A stretch of DNA of 49,646 bases from Actinoplanes utahensis (GCF_016862455.1 NZ_BOMZ01000057.1:1-49646); one strand, 5' to 3'; numbered from the stretch's first letter, positions 35,805-45,581 are shown. Notes: generated from the sequence alone by a model not told the origin. Made by a program: numbers and translations.

Positions 35805-35888
35805 GCCCCGTACCTTAGAGCCGGGTCTCCCGCGCGGAAGCCGTAGGGTGGAAGCCCATCGGAGTTTGCGACGTGAGGGGGTGGCTCC

Positions 35889-36086
35889 ATGGCATGGAGT
35901 TGGCGGTACGAAGACGCCGACGGCAAGCCCGTCGATGGCCCGGCCGAGCCGTTCAGCAGCCAGGCGGACGCCGAGTCCTGGATCGGGCAGGAGTGGCGCA
36001 ACCTGCAGAGCGCCGGGGTCAGCACGGTCATCCTGGTCGAGGACGACCGGGTGGACTATCAGATGAGTCTGCAACCGGCCGAGTGA
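35889..36086 (+). CDS. small conserved hypothetical protein
   Basis: 65 residues, ATG 35889 preceded by GAGGGGGTGG. The text MAWSWRYEDADGKPVDGP, SQADAESWIGQEW, ILVEDDRVDYQMSLQPAE looks like a compact alpha/beta protein common in actinobacteria. It lies 10 nt upstream of the membrane protease gene, so the two are probably one operon. Function unknown. Confidence 0.8.
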   Translation: MAWSWRYEDADGKPVDGPAEPFSSQADAESWIGQEWRNLQSAGVSTVILVEDDRVDYQMSLQPAE

Positions 36087-36096
36087 GCGGACTGAC

Positions 36097-36921
36097 GTGA
36101 CGTACGAACCGGTTTACACCCGTACCCCGCGCAACGCCTTCGTGCCGAGCCCGGTCTTCGTCGGCATCGTCGCGGTCTTCGTGGCCAGCGGCGTGATGAC
36201 CTGGAGCGGGTTCGGCAACATCGGCCTGGACGTGTTCCTGTTCATCATCTCCGGCTGGCTGATCTCGCTGTGCCTGCACGAGTACGCCCACGCCGTCCTC
36301 GGCTACTTCTCCGGCGACCTGACCGTCGCCGACCGGGGCTACCTGCGGCTCAACCCGCTGAAGTACACGCACCCGCTGCTGTCGATCGTGCTGCCGGTGA
36401 TCGTGGTGATCCTCGGCGGCATCGGCCTGCCCGGCGGCGCGGTCTGGGTGGACCACCGCTACATCCGCAGCAAGGTGAAGGACTCGCTGATCAGCGCGGC
36501 CGGACCGCTGACCAACGTGGTGCTCGCCGTCGTGATCGCCATTCCGTTCCTGATCGGCCTGGCGCCGGAGGTGGTCCCCAGTGGTCTCGGCGGGGTCACC
36601 CTCGCCGACACCAGCCACGGCGCGTTCTGGGCGGCGCTGGCCGCGCTCGCCTTCCTGCAGGTGACCGCGAGCGTGCTGAACTTCCTGCCGATCCCCGGGC
36701 TGGACGGCGGCGGCATCATCCAGCCCTGGCTGAGCCCGGCCTACCAGCGCGCCTGGAACGTGGTGGCCCCCTGGGGCTTCCTGGTCCTGTTCCTGCTGCT
36801 CTGGCAGACCCAGGTCGGCACCTACTTCTTCGAGCTGGTCAACTGGCTGGCCGGGCTGATCGGCATCGAGCAGGAGCTGTTCGCCAGCGGCCTCCAGCTC
36901 ATGCGGTTCTGGGAGAATTAA
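36097..36921 (+). CDS. site-2 protease family (M50) membrane zinc metalloprotease
   Basis: 274 residues with ~6 hydrophobic helices. The zinc motif is H61-E62-Y-A-H65 in the second helix, and the second metal site is NFLPIPGLDGGG near 205, both complete. ISAAGPLTNVVLA matches the conserved AAGP(x)N segment of rhomboid-like S2P homologues of the short, PDZ-less type. Such enzymes cut within membranes; the target is unknown. GTG 36097 is 10 nt after the small upstream gene. Its TAA stop overlaps the stop of the convergent reductase gene (TTAA). Confidence 0.92.
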   Translation: MTYEPVYTRTPRNAFVPSPVFVGIVAVFVASGVMTWSGFGNIGLDVFLFIISGWLISLCLHEYAHAVLGYFSGDLTVADRGYLRLNPLKYTHPLLSIVLPVIVVILGGIGLPGGAVWVDHRYIRSKVKDSLISAAGPLTNVVLAVVIAIPFLIGLAPEVVPSGLGGVTLADTSHGAFWAALAALAFLQVTASVLNFLPIPGLDGGGIIQPWLSPAYQRAWNVVAPWGFLVLFLLLWQTQVGTYFFELVNWLAGLIGIEQELFASGLQLMRFWEN

Positions 36922-37916
36922 GGACGTTTCGCGGGGCTGGAGGTGAGCGACGGGTCGCGGGTCACGATCGGATCCACGATCTCGTCGATCGCCTTCAGCA
37001 GCCCGTCGTCCAGCCGGACCCCGGACGCCTTCACGTTGTCCCGGACCTGCTCCGGCCGGGACGCGCCGATGATCGCGGCCGAGACGTTCGGGTTCTGCAG
37101 CACCCACGCCACCGCCAGCTGAGCCATCGTCAGCCCCGCCTCGTCCGCCAGCGGTTTCAGCCGGGCCACCGTGGTCAGCACGTCGTCACCCAGCCAGCGG
37201 GCGATGAACCCGGCCCCGGACTTGTCGTCGGTGGCCCGCGACCCGGCCGGCGGCTGCTCCCCGGCCCGGTACTTGCCGGTCAGCACGCCCTGCGCCAGCG
37301 GCGACCAGACGATCTGCCCCAGCCCGAGCTCCTGCGACGCGGGAACCACCTCCGCCTCGATCACCCGCCACAGGATCGAATACTGCGGCTGATTCGACAC
37401 CAGACGGATCCTCAGGTCACGGGCCAGCGGCGCGGCCGCCCGAATCTGCTCGGCCGTCCACTCGGACACCCCGATGTAGAGGGCCTTGCCCTGCCGGACC
37501 ACGTCGGCGAACGCCTCCATGGTCTCGTCGAGCGGCGTGTGATGGTCGAAACGGTGCGCCTGGTAGAGGTCGACGTAGTCGGTGCCGAGCCGGCGCAGCG
37601 AACCGTCGATCGACTCCAGGATGTGCTTACGGGACAGCCCGCTGCCGTTCGGCCCCTTCCCGGTGCGCCAGAAGACCTTGGTGAAGATCTCCAGCTCGGT
37701 CCTGACCGAAGAGCGCAGAGCCCGGCCCAGCACCTCCTCGGCACGCGTTCCCGCGTACACGTCGGCGGTGTCGAACGTGGTGATGCCGCAGTCCAGGGCC
37801 GCCCGCACACACGCGAGGGCGGCCTCCTCCTCCACCTGCGAACCGTGGGTGATCCAGTTGCCGTAGGCGATCTCGCTGACCAGCAGGCCGGAACGGCCGA
37901 GATGACGAAATTCCAT
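36918..37916 (-). CDS. aldo/keto reductase (KCNAB/YghZ-like)
   Basis: 332 residues, TIM-barrel AKR. The catalytic tetrad is intact: D49, Y54 (DTADVYAG), K80 (IFTKVFW) and H121 (YQAHRFD). C-terminal NADPH-binding residues lie in IIGASRPEQVRDN. The N-terminus MEFRHLGRSGLLVSEIAYGNW is typical for the potassium-channel beta-subunit type group. Substrate unknown. It starts 9 nt after the stop of the giant TPR-WG gene and may be co-transcribed with it, but TAGGTT 6 nt before the ATG could also give a leaderless transcript. Confidence 0.94.
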   Translation of the reverse strand: MEFRHLGRSGLLVSEIAYGNWITHGSQVEEEAALACVRAALDCGITTFDTADVYAGTRAEEVLGRALRSSVRTELEIFTKVFWRTGKGPNGSGLSRKHILESIDGSLRRLGTDYVDLYQAHRFDHHTPLDETMEAFADVVRQGKALYIGVSEWTAEQIRAAAPLARDLRIRLVSNQPQYSILWRVIEAEVVPASQELGLGQIVWSPLAQGVLTGKYRAGEQPPAGSRATDDKSGAGFIARWLGDDVLTTVARLKPLADEAGLTMAQLAVAWVLQNPNVSAAIIGASRPEQVRDNVKASGVRLDDGLLKAIDEIVDPIVTRDPSLTSSPAKRP

Positions 37917-37925
37917 CCCCCGAAC

Positions 37926-40900
37926 CTAGAGGACCGGCCTGGCCTCCTCCGGCAGCCGGTCGGCGACGGCCTCCCGGGACGGGTGACCCATCTCGGTCAG
38001 CGGAGTGCCCCGGCGGTCCAGCGCACCCCACCGCCCGGCCGCGTCACGCACCAGGAACGCCGCCGGATGGATCACCACGGCAGCGTGCACCGCGTCCAGC
38101 ACCGTCCGGCCGGTACGGTCCACCACCCCGAACCGGTCCCCGGCGTCCACGACCGCCAGACCCTCGTCGGTGAAACCCTCCACCGGCCCGCCGGTGTGCG
38201 ACACCGTCGCGAACCCCTGGAACTCCGGCTGCACCGCGATCCTGCCGTTCCGGTCCACCGCGCCCCACCGGCCGCCCTGCCGGATCACGGCCAGCCCCCG
38301 CCGGAACGGCCGCGCGTCCTCGAACCCACCGGCCGGCACGGCCAGCCGGTTCTGCCTGTCGATCGCGAACCAGCCGCCGTCACCCCGCGACACCCAGGCC
38401 AGACCCTCCGCGAACCGGCTCACCGCGACATAGCCGTGCGCAGCGGCGATGACCAGCTCACCAGCCGTGTCGATCAGCTCCCAGGCCGGCGCGTCGGGGC
38501 GGCGCACCCACGCCAGCCCTTCCGTGAACGGCTGCGCCTCGGCGTACCGGGGATCGACCGCTGCCGCGTACCCCCAGAGTCCCGCGCCCTCGTCCAACAG
38601 CGGAACCGGCGCCTCCGGCATCCCCAGCAGCTCGTCCCGGGTCCGCGGATACGGGCCCCAGCCCTCCCCGGACCGCCGGCTGATCTCGTCGAGCGCCAGT
38701 TCGACCCGCTCCACCAGCTCCGGATCCGCACCCCCGCGCACGTCCAGCGCCCGCTCGAAGTGGTTCACCGCCTCCAGGTACCGCCCCTGCTCGAACGCCG
38801 ACCGCCCGGCCAGCTCGATGATCTCCGCCCGGGTCCGGGACGGCAGCTCCGGCGAGTCGGCCCGCGCATACAGCAGATCCGCCTCGGCGAACTCCGCCCG
38901 CCACTGCAGCACATGCGCCAGCCGCGCCTGCGCGATCGCCACGGTCCGCAGCTCACCGGCGGCCTCCGCATGCCGCAGCGCCTCCCGGCCGTCCGCGAGC
39001 GCGTCGTCCAGCTCACCGACGACCCGGTTCACCACGGCCCGCAGACTCAGCAGCCCGGCCCGCACATTGTCCCGCTCGGCGAACTCCAGCCGGTCACTGA
39101 GCCGGTCCACCAGATCCCACAACCGATCCGGATCGTCCACCTGCTCCCGCAGCGTTCGCGGATCGAACGCCCACGGATACGACGCCAGAATCTGCTCCGG
39201 ATCCGCCCGCCGCCGATCCGCCGGAACCCGCTGATCCTGCCGCTGCCGCACCGGCTCGACCCGCGCCGGAATTCGCGAGGCCGCATCCCCGGGCGTGGCT
39301 GCCGCGCCTCCGGCCGCTTCCCCTTCCCACCCCTTCAGCGGTACGCCCGGAGCACCGTCCCCGACACCCCCGTCGCGTTCGCCTGTCTCGTCGCGCTCGC
39401 CCGTCCCGTTCCGCTCTTCCGCGGCCACGTCGCCGGGCGCGGCGGCATCGGTCGCCTCGGCCAGCGGACCGCCCCCGCCCGGCTCGCCCCGGTCGTCCGG
39501 CTTCCCGGCCCCTGCCAGGACGGCCGTGAACTCCTCAGTGACCGGAGCATCCGCGGCCCCGGTGACCCCGAGCCGGGTGGTCACCTCATCCTCGGTGACG
39601 GCCGTCAGCGCCTCAGTGGCATTGTCCGCTGTCCCCACCGCGAGAAGCACGGTCCGCTCGTCCCCGTCCCCGAGAACCGTGGTCGGAACCGCCTCGGTGA
39701 CATCCTGCGGCCCCACGGCCACGGCCACGAGCCGGGTCGTCTGCTCCTCGTCCGCCTCAGCCCCCAGGACCATGGTGGGGAACGCCTCCGTGACCTCCAC
39801 CGGCGTTCCCAGCGCGAGAAGACTGGTCACCTCTTCGTCCGCCGCCCCACCGAACGAGGCGGTTGCGGGCTCGCCGGCGACCGCATCGTGAGTCTCCGTC
39901 GACAGGGGAGTGGTCTCCTCCTCGGACAGAGCCTCCGATGCGGCCCCGGAGCCCTCAGCAAGGGCGTCCGGCTCAGCGGCGCCCGTCGTCACCAGGCCAT
40001 GATCAGCCCGTTCTTCTGCCGCGTACTCCGCCGGTTCCGCGAGCTCCGTACCTGCCGCCGCATCATCACCGACCGCCGCTACCGCACCGTCCGAGACCGT
40101 CTCTATCGCATCGTCCGGGACCGTCTCAACGACTTCGGCCGCGACCTTTTCGGCCGGGTCGTCCGTGACCGTTCCCGCAGGGTCGTCCACGACCCTCTCA
40201 GCCGGGTCGGCCAGGACCGTCTCAACGACTTCGCCCACGACCTTTTCGGCCGGGTCGTCCGTGGCCGTCTCCTCGCCGGACTCGGCCTCCAGCAGCACAA
40301 TGCCGTACCCGGGTCCAGTCGGCTGGTCCTCGCCGAGCACGGCTTCCCTGTCGGCCTGGAGTTCCGAGTCGAGATCGAGCGAGGACTCCGGCTCGGCGGC
40401 ATCCTGCCAATCCTCGCCGTGAACGCCCACTTCGTCCGCCGGCGAAACGCCCACCGCCGAGGTCCCGCCGCCTTCACCAGGCGGAACGCCGTCGGCTCCC
40501 GCCGCCGCCTCGTCCACCCTGTGCGACGACGCCATGGGCTCCACGACCGGCGGTTCCAGCCCGGCGCCCTGCCCTTCCCCGGCGACCGTCGTCTCGTCTG
40601 CGAAGCCTTCCGAAATCTGTTCCGTCTCCGGGGCCGAGATCTGTTCTGGCTCCCGCGCCGAGACCTGTTCTGGCTCCCGGACAGAGCCCGCAGTCCGGCC
40701 CTGGGCCTTCGCCGGCTCTGGCTCTAGGTCTGCAACCTCCGCGGCGACATCCTCGGCATCCGGCGAACGAGTCCCGATCTCGTTCCCGTCCACCTCGGCG
40801 ACAGCGGCCGTCCCGACGATGTCGTCGCCCTCACCGGAGACACCCGGCTCCCGCTCGAACGTCAGCGGCGCGTCCTCGGAGTCAGGTTCCGTCTCGCCCT

Positions 40901-43900
40901 GCCCGTGCTCACCGGCTGCCGTTCCGCCCCAGGCCTGGCCTGCCCCGCGATCCGTCTCGGCGCCGGCATCTCCCGTCCCGGCCGAAATGCCCTCGTGCAC
41001 GACGTCAGCCTCGGCCTGATCACGCCCGTCGTCCAGCCCCGCGTGCTCCGTAACAGTGGCAGCCGCGTCCAGTTCGGCCTGGCCGTTCACCGACTCAATC
41101 CACTGAGGTTCCAACCCGGACGCGGTGCGCCCATCCTCAGCGCGATCCTGCTCCTGCCCACCTTCGGCCGAGTCCGTCCCGAAACCGGCGTGCCCTCCGA
41201 CAGAAGGCAAGTCCCTCCCAGAACCGGTGTGTTGTCCTTCGGCAGGGATCGGGTCGAAGTCGGTGTGCTGCCCTTCGGCAGGGACCGGGTCGAAGTCGGT
41301 GTCTTCGGTTTCGGCGATAGTCGAGGTCTGTCCGTGCGCGAAACCGGTGTCGACCGGTTCGGCGACGGCATCTCCAGCGTCGAATCCGGTGGGCTCCGTT
41401 CCGATGGAAGCCGGGTCCGGTTCAACCGCGGTACCCGCCGACTCGTCCTGCACAGGTTCGTGCTCGGACGGGATGCGTCCATCTTCAGCGCGATCCTGCT
41501 CCGGCCCGTCCGTCGAGTCCGGCTCCTGCCCGAATGGGATGTGCCGTTCGGAAGAGGCCGAGATCCGCTCGAAGCCGGCGTCCTCGTCGCCCGCGCCGGC
41601 CGGGACCTGCATGAGATCGGTGCGCTCGTCCTCGACGGTGGCCGGAGCCTGCGCGAAGTCGGTGTGTTCGTCTTCCGCGCCGTCCGGGACCTGCATGAAC
41701 TGGGTGTGCTCGTCCTCAGCGGCGGCCGGGGCTTGCCCGAGCTCGGTGTGCTCGTCTTCCGCGGTGGCCAGGGTCTGTCCCAGGCCGGTGGGCTCGTCCT
41801 CTCGGCGGGGCGAAGCCTGCTCGAGGTCGGCGTGCTCGTCCTCTCCGAGGATCGGAGGCTGCTCGAGGTCGGCGTGCTCGTCCTCTCCGAGGATCGGAGG
41901 CTGCTCGAGGTTCGCGTGCTGGTTTTCGGCGGTGGCCGGGGCACGCCTCAAGTCGACGGGTTCGTCCTCGATGAGGGGCGAGGCCTGTTCGAAGTCGGTG
42001 TGCTCGCCGTCGAGCAGGGCAGAACTCTGCTCGGCGGCAGCCTGGCTCTCCGAGTCCTCGGCGAGTTCGTCCTCGCCCAAGGTGCGGTCCTGCTCCGACA
42101 CGGGGTGTTCCAGTGTCGTGCTTTCCGGTGCGGTGCGGGTGTCCTCCGACCCGGCCTGCTCCTCAGCACCGGTGTCCGCCTGCTCGGGCAGGGTGTCTTG
42201 CGGGTTCGCGGCGGTGTCGGCTTGCTCGGGCAGGGTGTCCTGTGGGTCCGTGGGAGTGGACTTGGGCTCGCTCGGGGCGAAAGCGAACCAGCTCATCGGC
42301 TTGTTCGCGACGTCGGTGGTGGACGCCTCGTCCGCGGCCGCCGTCTCCGGTTCGGGAACCGGCGTGGTCGCACCGAGCCCGCTCATCGACAGCAGCCAAC
42401 CGAGACCGTGGCCCGCCGGCTCCTCGGCAGCGGTTTCGGCCGCAACCGGCTCCCCGCGCGCCGCGCCGACTTCCTGCCCAACGGCGTACGCGCCCGTGGT
42501 GGCACCCGACTGCCCTGCAACCTGCGGCTCGGCCCGTGCCGTTTCCGCCGGCCCGTCCGGCTCGCGCCGCGGCCCGGCAGCCTGCCCGTGCCCTGCTCGG
42601 GAATCCTGCCCGTCACCATGCCGCGGCTCGGCAACTCCGGTCGCGGCGTGCGCGCCCGTCTCGCCGTGCCGCCCGCCCATGTGTTCGGAGGCGCCGGTCG
42701 CGGGCTGCCCCACACCGGTGGAACCGACGTGTTCGTCCGTGCCAGTGGTCTGGCCGGCCGCAGCGCGCGTTCCCAACAGTCGCGCGTCGATGATCTGGGT
42801 GTTCTCCAGAGAGGGCCCGGGCGCCTCGGTGCCGGTCCGCCGCAGCCCGAAGGGCCGGGTCGGGTCCTCCGGACCGGACACCGCTTCGTGCCGTCCGTGC
42901 GCCGGAGCAGCCTGCGCCAGCCGCCGTGGGTCGAGCGGCCGTGTCGGGTCCTGCTCGTCGCCCGCTTCGTGCCGTCCGTGCGCCGGAGCAGCCTGCGCCA
43001 GCCGCCGTGGGTCGAGCGGTCGCGTCGGGTCCTGCTCGTCGCCCGCTTCGTGCCGGCCTCGGGCGACATCCTCTCCGATCCGCCCATGATCACGCGGGAA
43101 CGAGATGCCCGGCCCCGACTCTCTACCGGCACCGACCGGAGCACCCACAGCGTCCCCGGCAGCCGCCACCATGCCAGCCGCAGTGTGCGGTTCGAACCCA
43201 GCGGGTCCGGAGACGGGCGCGGTGCCGGTCGTGGCGTTTGTGTCGAATCCGGCAGGCGCGGAGACCGGCGCGGTGCCCGTCGGGGCGTACTGGTCGGATC
43301 CGGCCGGTCCAGAGACCGGCGCGGCATCGGGTGTGCGGGGCGACATCGGGATCGGGTGGGGGATCCTGAACACCTGAGTGGCTTCCGGCGCGAGGTGTTC
43401 GCCCGGAACGACAGGTTCCGGAGCCTGCATGCCGCGGCCGGGCACGGATATCGCCCGCGTGGACTCGTCGGTGTCCTGGCGGGCCTGCGGGTGCTGGCGG
43501 CCGTCCGCACGTGCGCCGGAGACGGGCAGGGCGTGTGGATCCATCCCCGCCGGGCTTGAAACCGGTGCGGTGCCGCCTGTGATACCCGAACCCGGTCCAC
43601 CCGGAATACCGGGCACGGCCGCTCCACCCCGGACGCCGGGCATAGCCGATCTACCCGGGACGCCGGGTGCTGCTGCTTCACCCGGTACGCGGGGCATGGC
43701 TGTTCCACCCGGTACGCGGGGCATGGCTGTTCCACCAGGGACGCCGGGCACGGGCGCCCCACTCGGGACGCCGGGCATAGCCGATCTTCCCGGAATGCCG
43801 GACATGCCTGCTCCGCCCGGGACGTCGGGCACGGCCGCTCCACCGGAGACACCGGGTGCGGCCGGCCGGGCCGGGATACCGGGCGCGGCTGATCCACCCG

Positions 43901-45446
43901 GAACCACCGGGGACGAGTTGCCGGGGACCGCCGAGGCCGGCGCGACGCCCGGGCGATGTGGTGCTGCCACGCCGGAGACCGGAGCGACGCCGCCGGGGAC
44001 GCCGCGGCCGGAGGTGGGGACCGGCATGCCGGGGGCCTGGCCCGGAACGGCCGGGTAGACCGCGGCCGGAGGCATGACGGGCTGCGCCGGGGTGACCCGG
44101 GTCGGTTGCGCGGCCGGGCGGGACGGTGCCGGCGAGTTCCGGTCCTGCGGTGCGGGACGCAGGTCGAAGGGCGCGTCAGGGTTACGGCCGTCGCGTGCCG
44201 GTCCGCGTTCACCGGAGTAGGCCGGGAAGGCGTCGGCGGGCGCCGGACGGGCCGCGCCGTAGGTGGGACCGGCAGGCGAAGTCGGGCCCGTGGCCGGGCG
44301 CGCCTCGCTGCCCTGCCGGGGAACGTGCTGTTCCGGAGTCGGCAGGCCACCCGGATGAAGCTGGTCCTCCTCGGAACGTCCACGGCCGTGCGCCGGCCCG
44401 GCGGCTGCTGCAGACCCCATCGACCCGCCGAAACGCCCCAGCGGAATCGGCCCACCGCGCGACGCCGGATCGCCCTGCGGATGGGACCCGCCGTGACGGC
44501 CGGACCCCCCTTGCGGAACGGGACCCCCTTGAGGTGCCGACCCGCCGTGGGCCGCGGCACCGTGCGCGCCTGGCCCGCCGTGGCCCGCGGCACCACGCGC
44601 TCCCGGCCCGCCGTGGGCCGCTGCACCGTGGGGTCCGTGACGGTCCGGATCGCTGTGATCACCGGCCTGCTGGGACCCGCGCCCCCAGCCGCCGCCACCG
44701 GAGATGTCGGGCGTCATCGGCTGCTGCGGAGCCCGCCCGGCCGTGGGAAGCCCGCCACGCTCGGGCGAGACAGGCGCCGCCGGCATCGGATGCCCGGGAC
44801 TGACCGGAACGGACGATCGCCCGGGAACCCCGGTACGCCCTTGACCGGGCATTCCGGCGCCGGGCCGGCCACCGCCGAGCCCACCGATGCCGGGACCGCC
44901 GGAGACGGGGGTGCCGGGAGCCGCGGGACGGCCGGAGACGGGGGTGTTCGGAACCGCGTGCCCGCTGGAGTCGGGGTTGCCGGGAGCCGTGGGACGGCCG
45001 TACACCGGCGCGGACCCCCGCCGCTGCTCCGGCCCCCCGTGAACCCGGTCGTGCATGTGGATCGGCCGGTTCCAGGAGGGCTCCTCCCGGGGCATCTGCG
45101 GCCTGCCGGACACGTCACGCTGGTCGGAGCGCCGATCGGAGCGCCGATCGGAGTGCTGGTCGGAGCGGTGGTCGAAGCGCTGGTCCGAGCGCGTTGCCTC
45201 GTACCGCGACTGATTTTGATCCGCACCCGGAACCGAGGCCCGCCCCGCCGGGCTGACCGGCATCGAGCTGGCCGGCGCGGATTCGCCACGGGACGCCTCG
45301 TAGACCGGTGTGTGCACGGCCTTGCGGCGTCCCGGGTCGCCGGGATAACGCTGTCCGGGGACCGGCTCCCACTCCCAGGTGATCTCGTAGACCCAGGCGG
45401 GTTCGTCGTCCCAGCTGTCGCCCGGCCGGGAGCTCCAACCGTTCAT
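37926..45446 (-). CDS. giant low-complexity protein with C-terminal TPR and WG repeats
   Basis: About 2506 residues in one uninterrupted frame from ATG 45446. The first ~55 residues are ordered (WVYEITWEWEPVPGQRYPGDP). Then come Pro/Gly-rich tracts with 9-residue collagen-like units (GTAMPRVPG), a 27-residue repeat containing DPTRPLDPRRLAQAAPAHGR, a 14-residue acidic repeat (EDEHADLEQPPILG) and long Ala/Glu/Asp/Thr stretches. From ~2085 the protein folds: a TPR-like helical block (to ~2260), then five or six WG repeats (GGRWGAVDRNGRIAVQPEF type, to ~2480). No signal peptide or membrane helix is evident, so it is probably cytosolic. Function is unknown; WG and TPR blocks usually bind partners. 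The start lacks a good ribosome-binding site, so an alternative start is possible. Confidence 0.8.
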   Translation of the reverse strand: MNGWSSRPGDSWDDEPAWVYEITWEWEPVPGQRYPGDPGRRKAVHTPVYEASRGESAPASSMPVSPAGRASVPGADQNQSRYEATRSDQRFDHRSDQHSDRRSDRRSDQRDVSGRPQMPREEPSWNRPIHMHDRVHGGPEQRRGSAPVYGRPTAPGNPDSSGHAVPNTPVSGRPAAPGTPVSGGPGIGGLGGGRPGAGMPGQGRTGVPGRSSVPVSPGHPMPAAPVSPERGGLPTAGRAPQQPMTPDISGGGGWGRGSQQAGDHSDPDRHGPHGAAAHGGPGARGAAGHGGPGAHGAAAHGGSAPQGGPVPQGGSGRHGGSHPQGDPASRGGPIPLGRFGGSMGSAAAAGPAHGRGRSEEDQLHPGGLPTPEQHVPRQGSEARPATGPTSPAGPTYGAARPAPADAFPAYSGERGPARDGRNPDAPFDLRPAPQDRNSPAPSRPAAQPTRVTPAQPVMPPAAVYPAVPGQAPGMPVPTSGRGVPGGVAPVSGVAAPHRPGVAPASAVPGNSSPVVPGGSAAPGIPARPAAPGVSGGAAVPDVPGGAGMSGIPGRSAMPGVPSGAPVPGVPGGTAMPRVPGGTAMPRVPGEAAAPGVPGRSAMPGVRGGAAVPGIPGGPGSGITGGTAPVSSPAGMDPHALPVSGARADGRQHPQARQDTDESTRAISVPGRGMQAPEPVVPGEHLAPEATQVFRIPHPIPMSPRTPDAAPVSGPAGSDQYAPTGTAPVSAPAGFDTNATTGTAPVSGPAGFEPHTAAGMVAAAGDAVGAPVGAGRESGPGISFPRDHGRIGEDVARGRHEAGDEQDPTRPLDPRRLAQAAPAHGRHEAGDEQDPTRPLDPRRLAQAAPAHGRHEAVSGPEDPTRPFGLRRTGTEAPGPSLENTQIIDARLLGTRAAAGQTTGTDEHVGSTGVGQPATGASEHMGGRHGETGAHAATGVAEPRHGDGQDSRAGHGQAAGPRREPDGPAETARAEPQVAGQSGATTGAYAVGQEVGAARGEPVAAETAAEEPAGHGLGWLLSMSGLGATTPVPEPETAAADEASTTDVANKPMSWFAFAPSEPKSTPTDPQDTLPEQADTAANPQDTLPEQADTGAEEQAGSEDTRTAPESTTLEHPVSEQDRTLGEDELAEDSESQAAAEQSSALLDGEHTDFEQASPLIEDEPVDLRRAPATAENQHANLEQPPILGEDEHADLEQPPILGEDEHADLEQASPRREDEPTGLGQTLATAEDEHTELGQAPAAAEDEHTQFMQVPDGAEDEHTDFAQAPATVEDERTDLMQVPAGAGDEDAGFERISASSERHIPFGQEPDSTDGPEQDRAEDGRIPSEHEPVQDESAGTAVEPDPASIGTEPTGFDAGDAVAEPVDTGFAHGQTSTIAETEDTDFDPVPAEGQHTDFDPIPAEGQHTGSGRDLPSVGGHAGFGTDSAEGGQEQDRAEDGRTASGLEPQWIESVNGQAELDAAATVTEHAGLDDGRDQAEADVVHEGISAGTGDAGAETDRGAGQAWGGTAAGEHGQGETEPDSEDAPLTFEREPGVSGEGDDIVGTAAVAEVDGNEIGTRSPDAEDVAAEVADLEPEPAKAQGRTAGSVREPEQVSAREPEQISAPETEQISEGFADETTVAGEGQGAGLEPPVVEPMASSHRVDEAAAGADGVPPGEGGGTSAVGVSPADEVGVHGEDWQDAAEPESSLDLDSELQADREAVLGEDQPTGPGYGIVLLEAESGEETATDDPAEKVVGEVVETVLADPAERVVDDPAGTVTDDPAEKVAAEVVETVPDDAIETVSDGAVAAVGDDAAAGTELAEPAEYAAEERADHGLVTTGAAEPDALAEGSGAASEALSEEETTPLSTETHDAVAGEPATASFGGAADEEVTSLLALGTPVEVTEAFPTMVLGAEADEEQTTRLVAVAVGPQDVTEAVPTTVLGDGDERTVLLAVGTADNATEALTAVTEDEVTTRLGVTGAADAPVTEEFTAVLAGAGKPDDRGEPGGGGPLAEATDAAAPGDVAAEERNGTGERDETGERDGGVGDGAPGVPLKGWEGEAAGGAAATPGDAASRIPARVEPVRQRQDQRVPADRRRADPEQILASYPWAFDPRTLREQVDDPDRLWDLVDRLSDRLEFAERDNVRAGLLSLRAVVNRVVGELDDALADGREALRHAEAAGELRTVAIAQARLAHVLQWRAEFAEADLLYARADSPELPSRTRAEIIELAGRSAFEQGRYLEAVNHFERALDVRGGADPELVERVELALDEISRRSGEGWGPYPRTRDELLGMPEAPVPLLDEGAGLWGYAAAVDPRYAEAQPFTEGLAWVRRPDAPAWELIDTAGELVIAAAHGYVAVSRFAEGLAWVSRGDGGWFAIDRQNRLAVPAGGFEDARPFRRGLAVIRQGGRWGAVDRNGRIAVQPEFQGFATVSHTGGPVEGFTDEGLAVVDAGDRFGVVDRTGRTVLDAVHAAVVIHPAAFLVRDAAGRWGALDRRGTPLTEMGHPSREAVADRLPEEARPVL
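41800..41946. repeat. 42-bp tandem repeats encoding a 14-residue acidic unit
   Basis: Units starting TCGAGGTCGGCGTGCTCGTC recur every 42 bp (for example 41821 and 41863) with near-identical sequence, flanked by more diverged copies from ~41560 to 42010. They encode EDEHADLEQPPILG-like units in the giant protein. Confidence 0.85.
42883..43060. repeat. 81-bp tandem repeats encoding a 27-residue unit
   Basis: Units start at 42883, 42964 and 43045 (the third partial) and differ at only a few bases. They encode the HGRHEAGDEQDPTRPLDPRR segment of the giant protein. The near identity points to recent expansion. Confidence 0.9.
43600..43900. repeat. 27-30-bp repeats encoding a collagen-like VPGGxAxP unit
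   Basis: Two copies of CCCGGTACGCGGGGCATGGC start at 43681 and 43708, exactly 27 bp apart, within a longer array of related units. The encoded text is PGVPGGTAMPRVPG-like, part of the Pro/Gly-rich region of the giant protein. Confidence 0.8.
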
Positions 45447-45581
45447 CGGGCAGGACCCGTCGAATGGCAACGCTCCGTCACGGCGAACTCCAGCTGTCAA
45501 GAAATTGAGCCGCGCCCGGCGGGCGACCCGCGTAGAGTCGCCCGGCTCCGTCGCGGGGGTTTCGGAAAGGAGATTAACGGC
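45447..45581. promoter_or_regulatory. divergent promoter region of the giant gene and the ABC exporter
   Basis: The 135 bp between two divergent starts contain a perfect TTGACA on minus (45500-45495) pointing toward the giant gene, but no TANNNT at the expected spacing. On plus, TAGAGT (45533-45538) is a good -10 candidate for the exporter operon, again without a clear -35. AAAGGAG precedes the exporter GTG. Confidence 0.35.

Noticed and set aside
35805..35888. Cobalamin riboswitch upstream of cobUT
   Set aside because: The 84-bp space lacks a B12-box-like sequence and is too short; the -10 placement suggests a leaderless start.
42883..43060. Possible CRISPR array (81-bp direct repeats)
   Set aside because: The repeats are directly tandem without unique spacers and are codon-periodic in the giant gene; no cas genes are near.
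36270..43559. Several plus-strand frames of hundreds of residues opposite the aldo/keto reductase and the giant gene
   Set aside because: They arise from low stop frequency at high GC and from repeats; none shows domain structure, whereas the minus frame ends in recognisable TPR and WG repeats.
43956..45581. N-terminal extension of the first ABC permease
   Set aside because: The extension overlaps the giant gene and has no homologous character; GTG 45582 has a good AAGGAG and precedes the membrane core.
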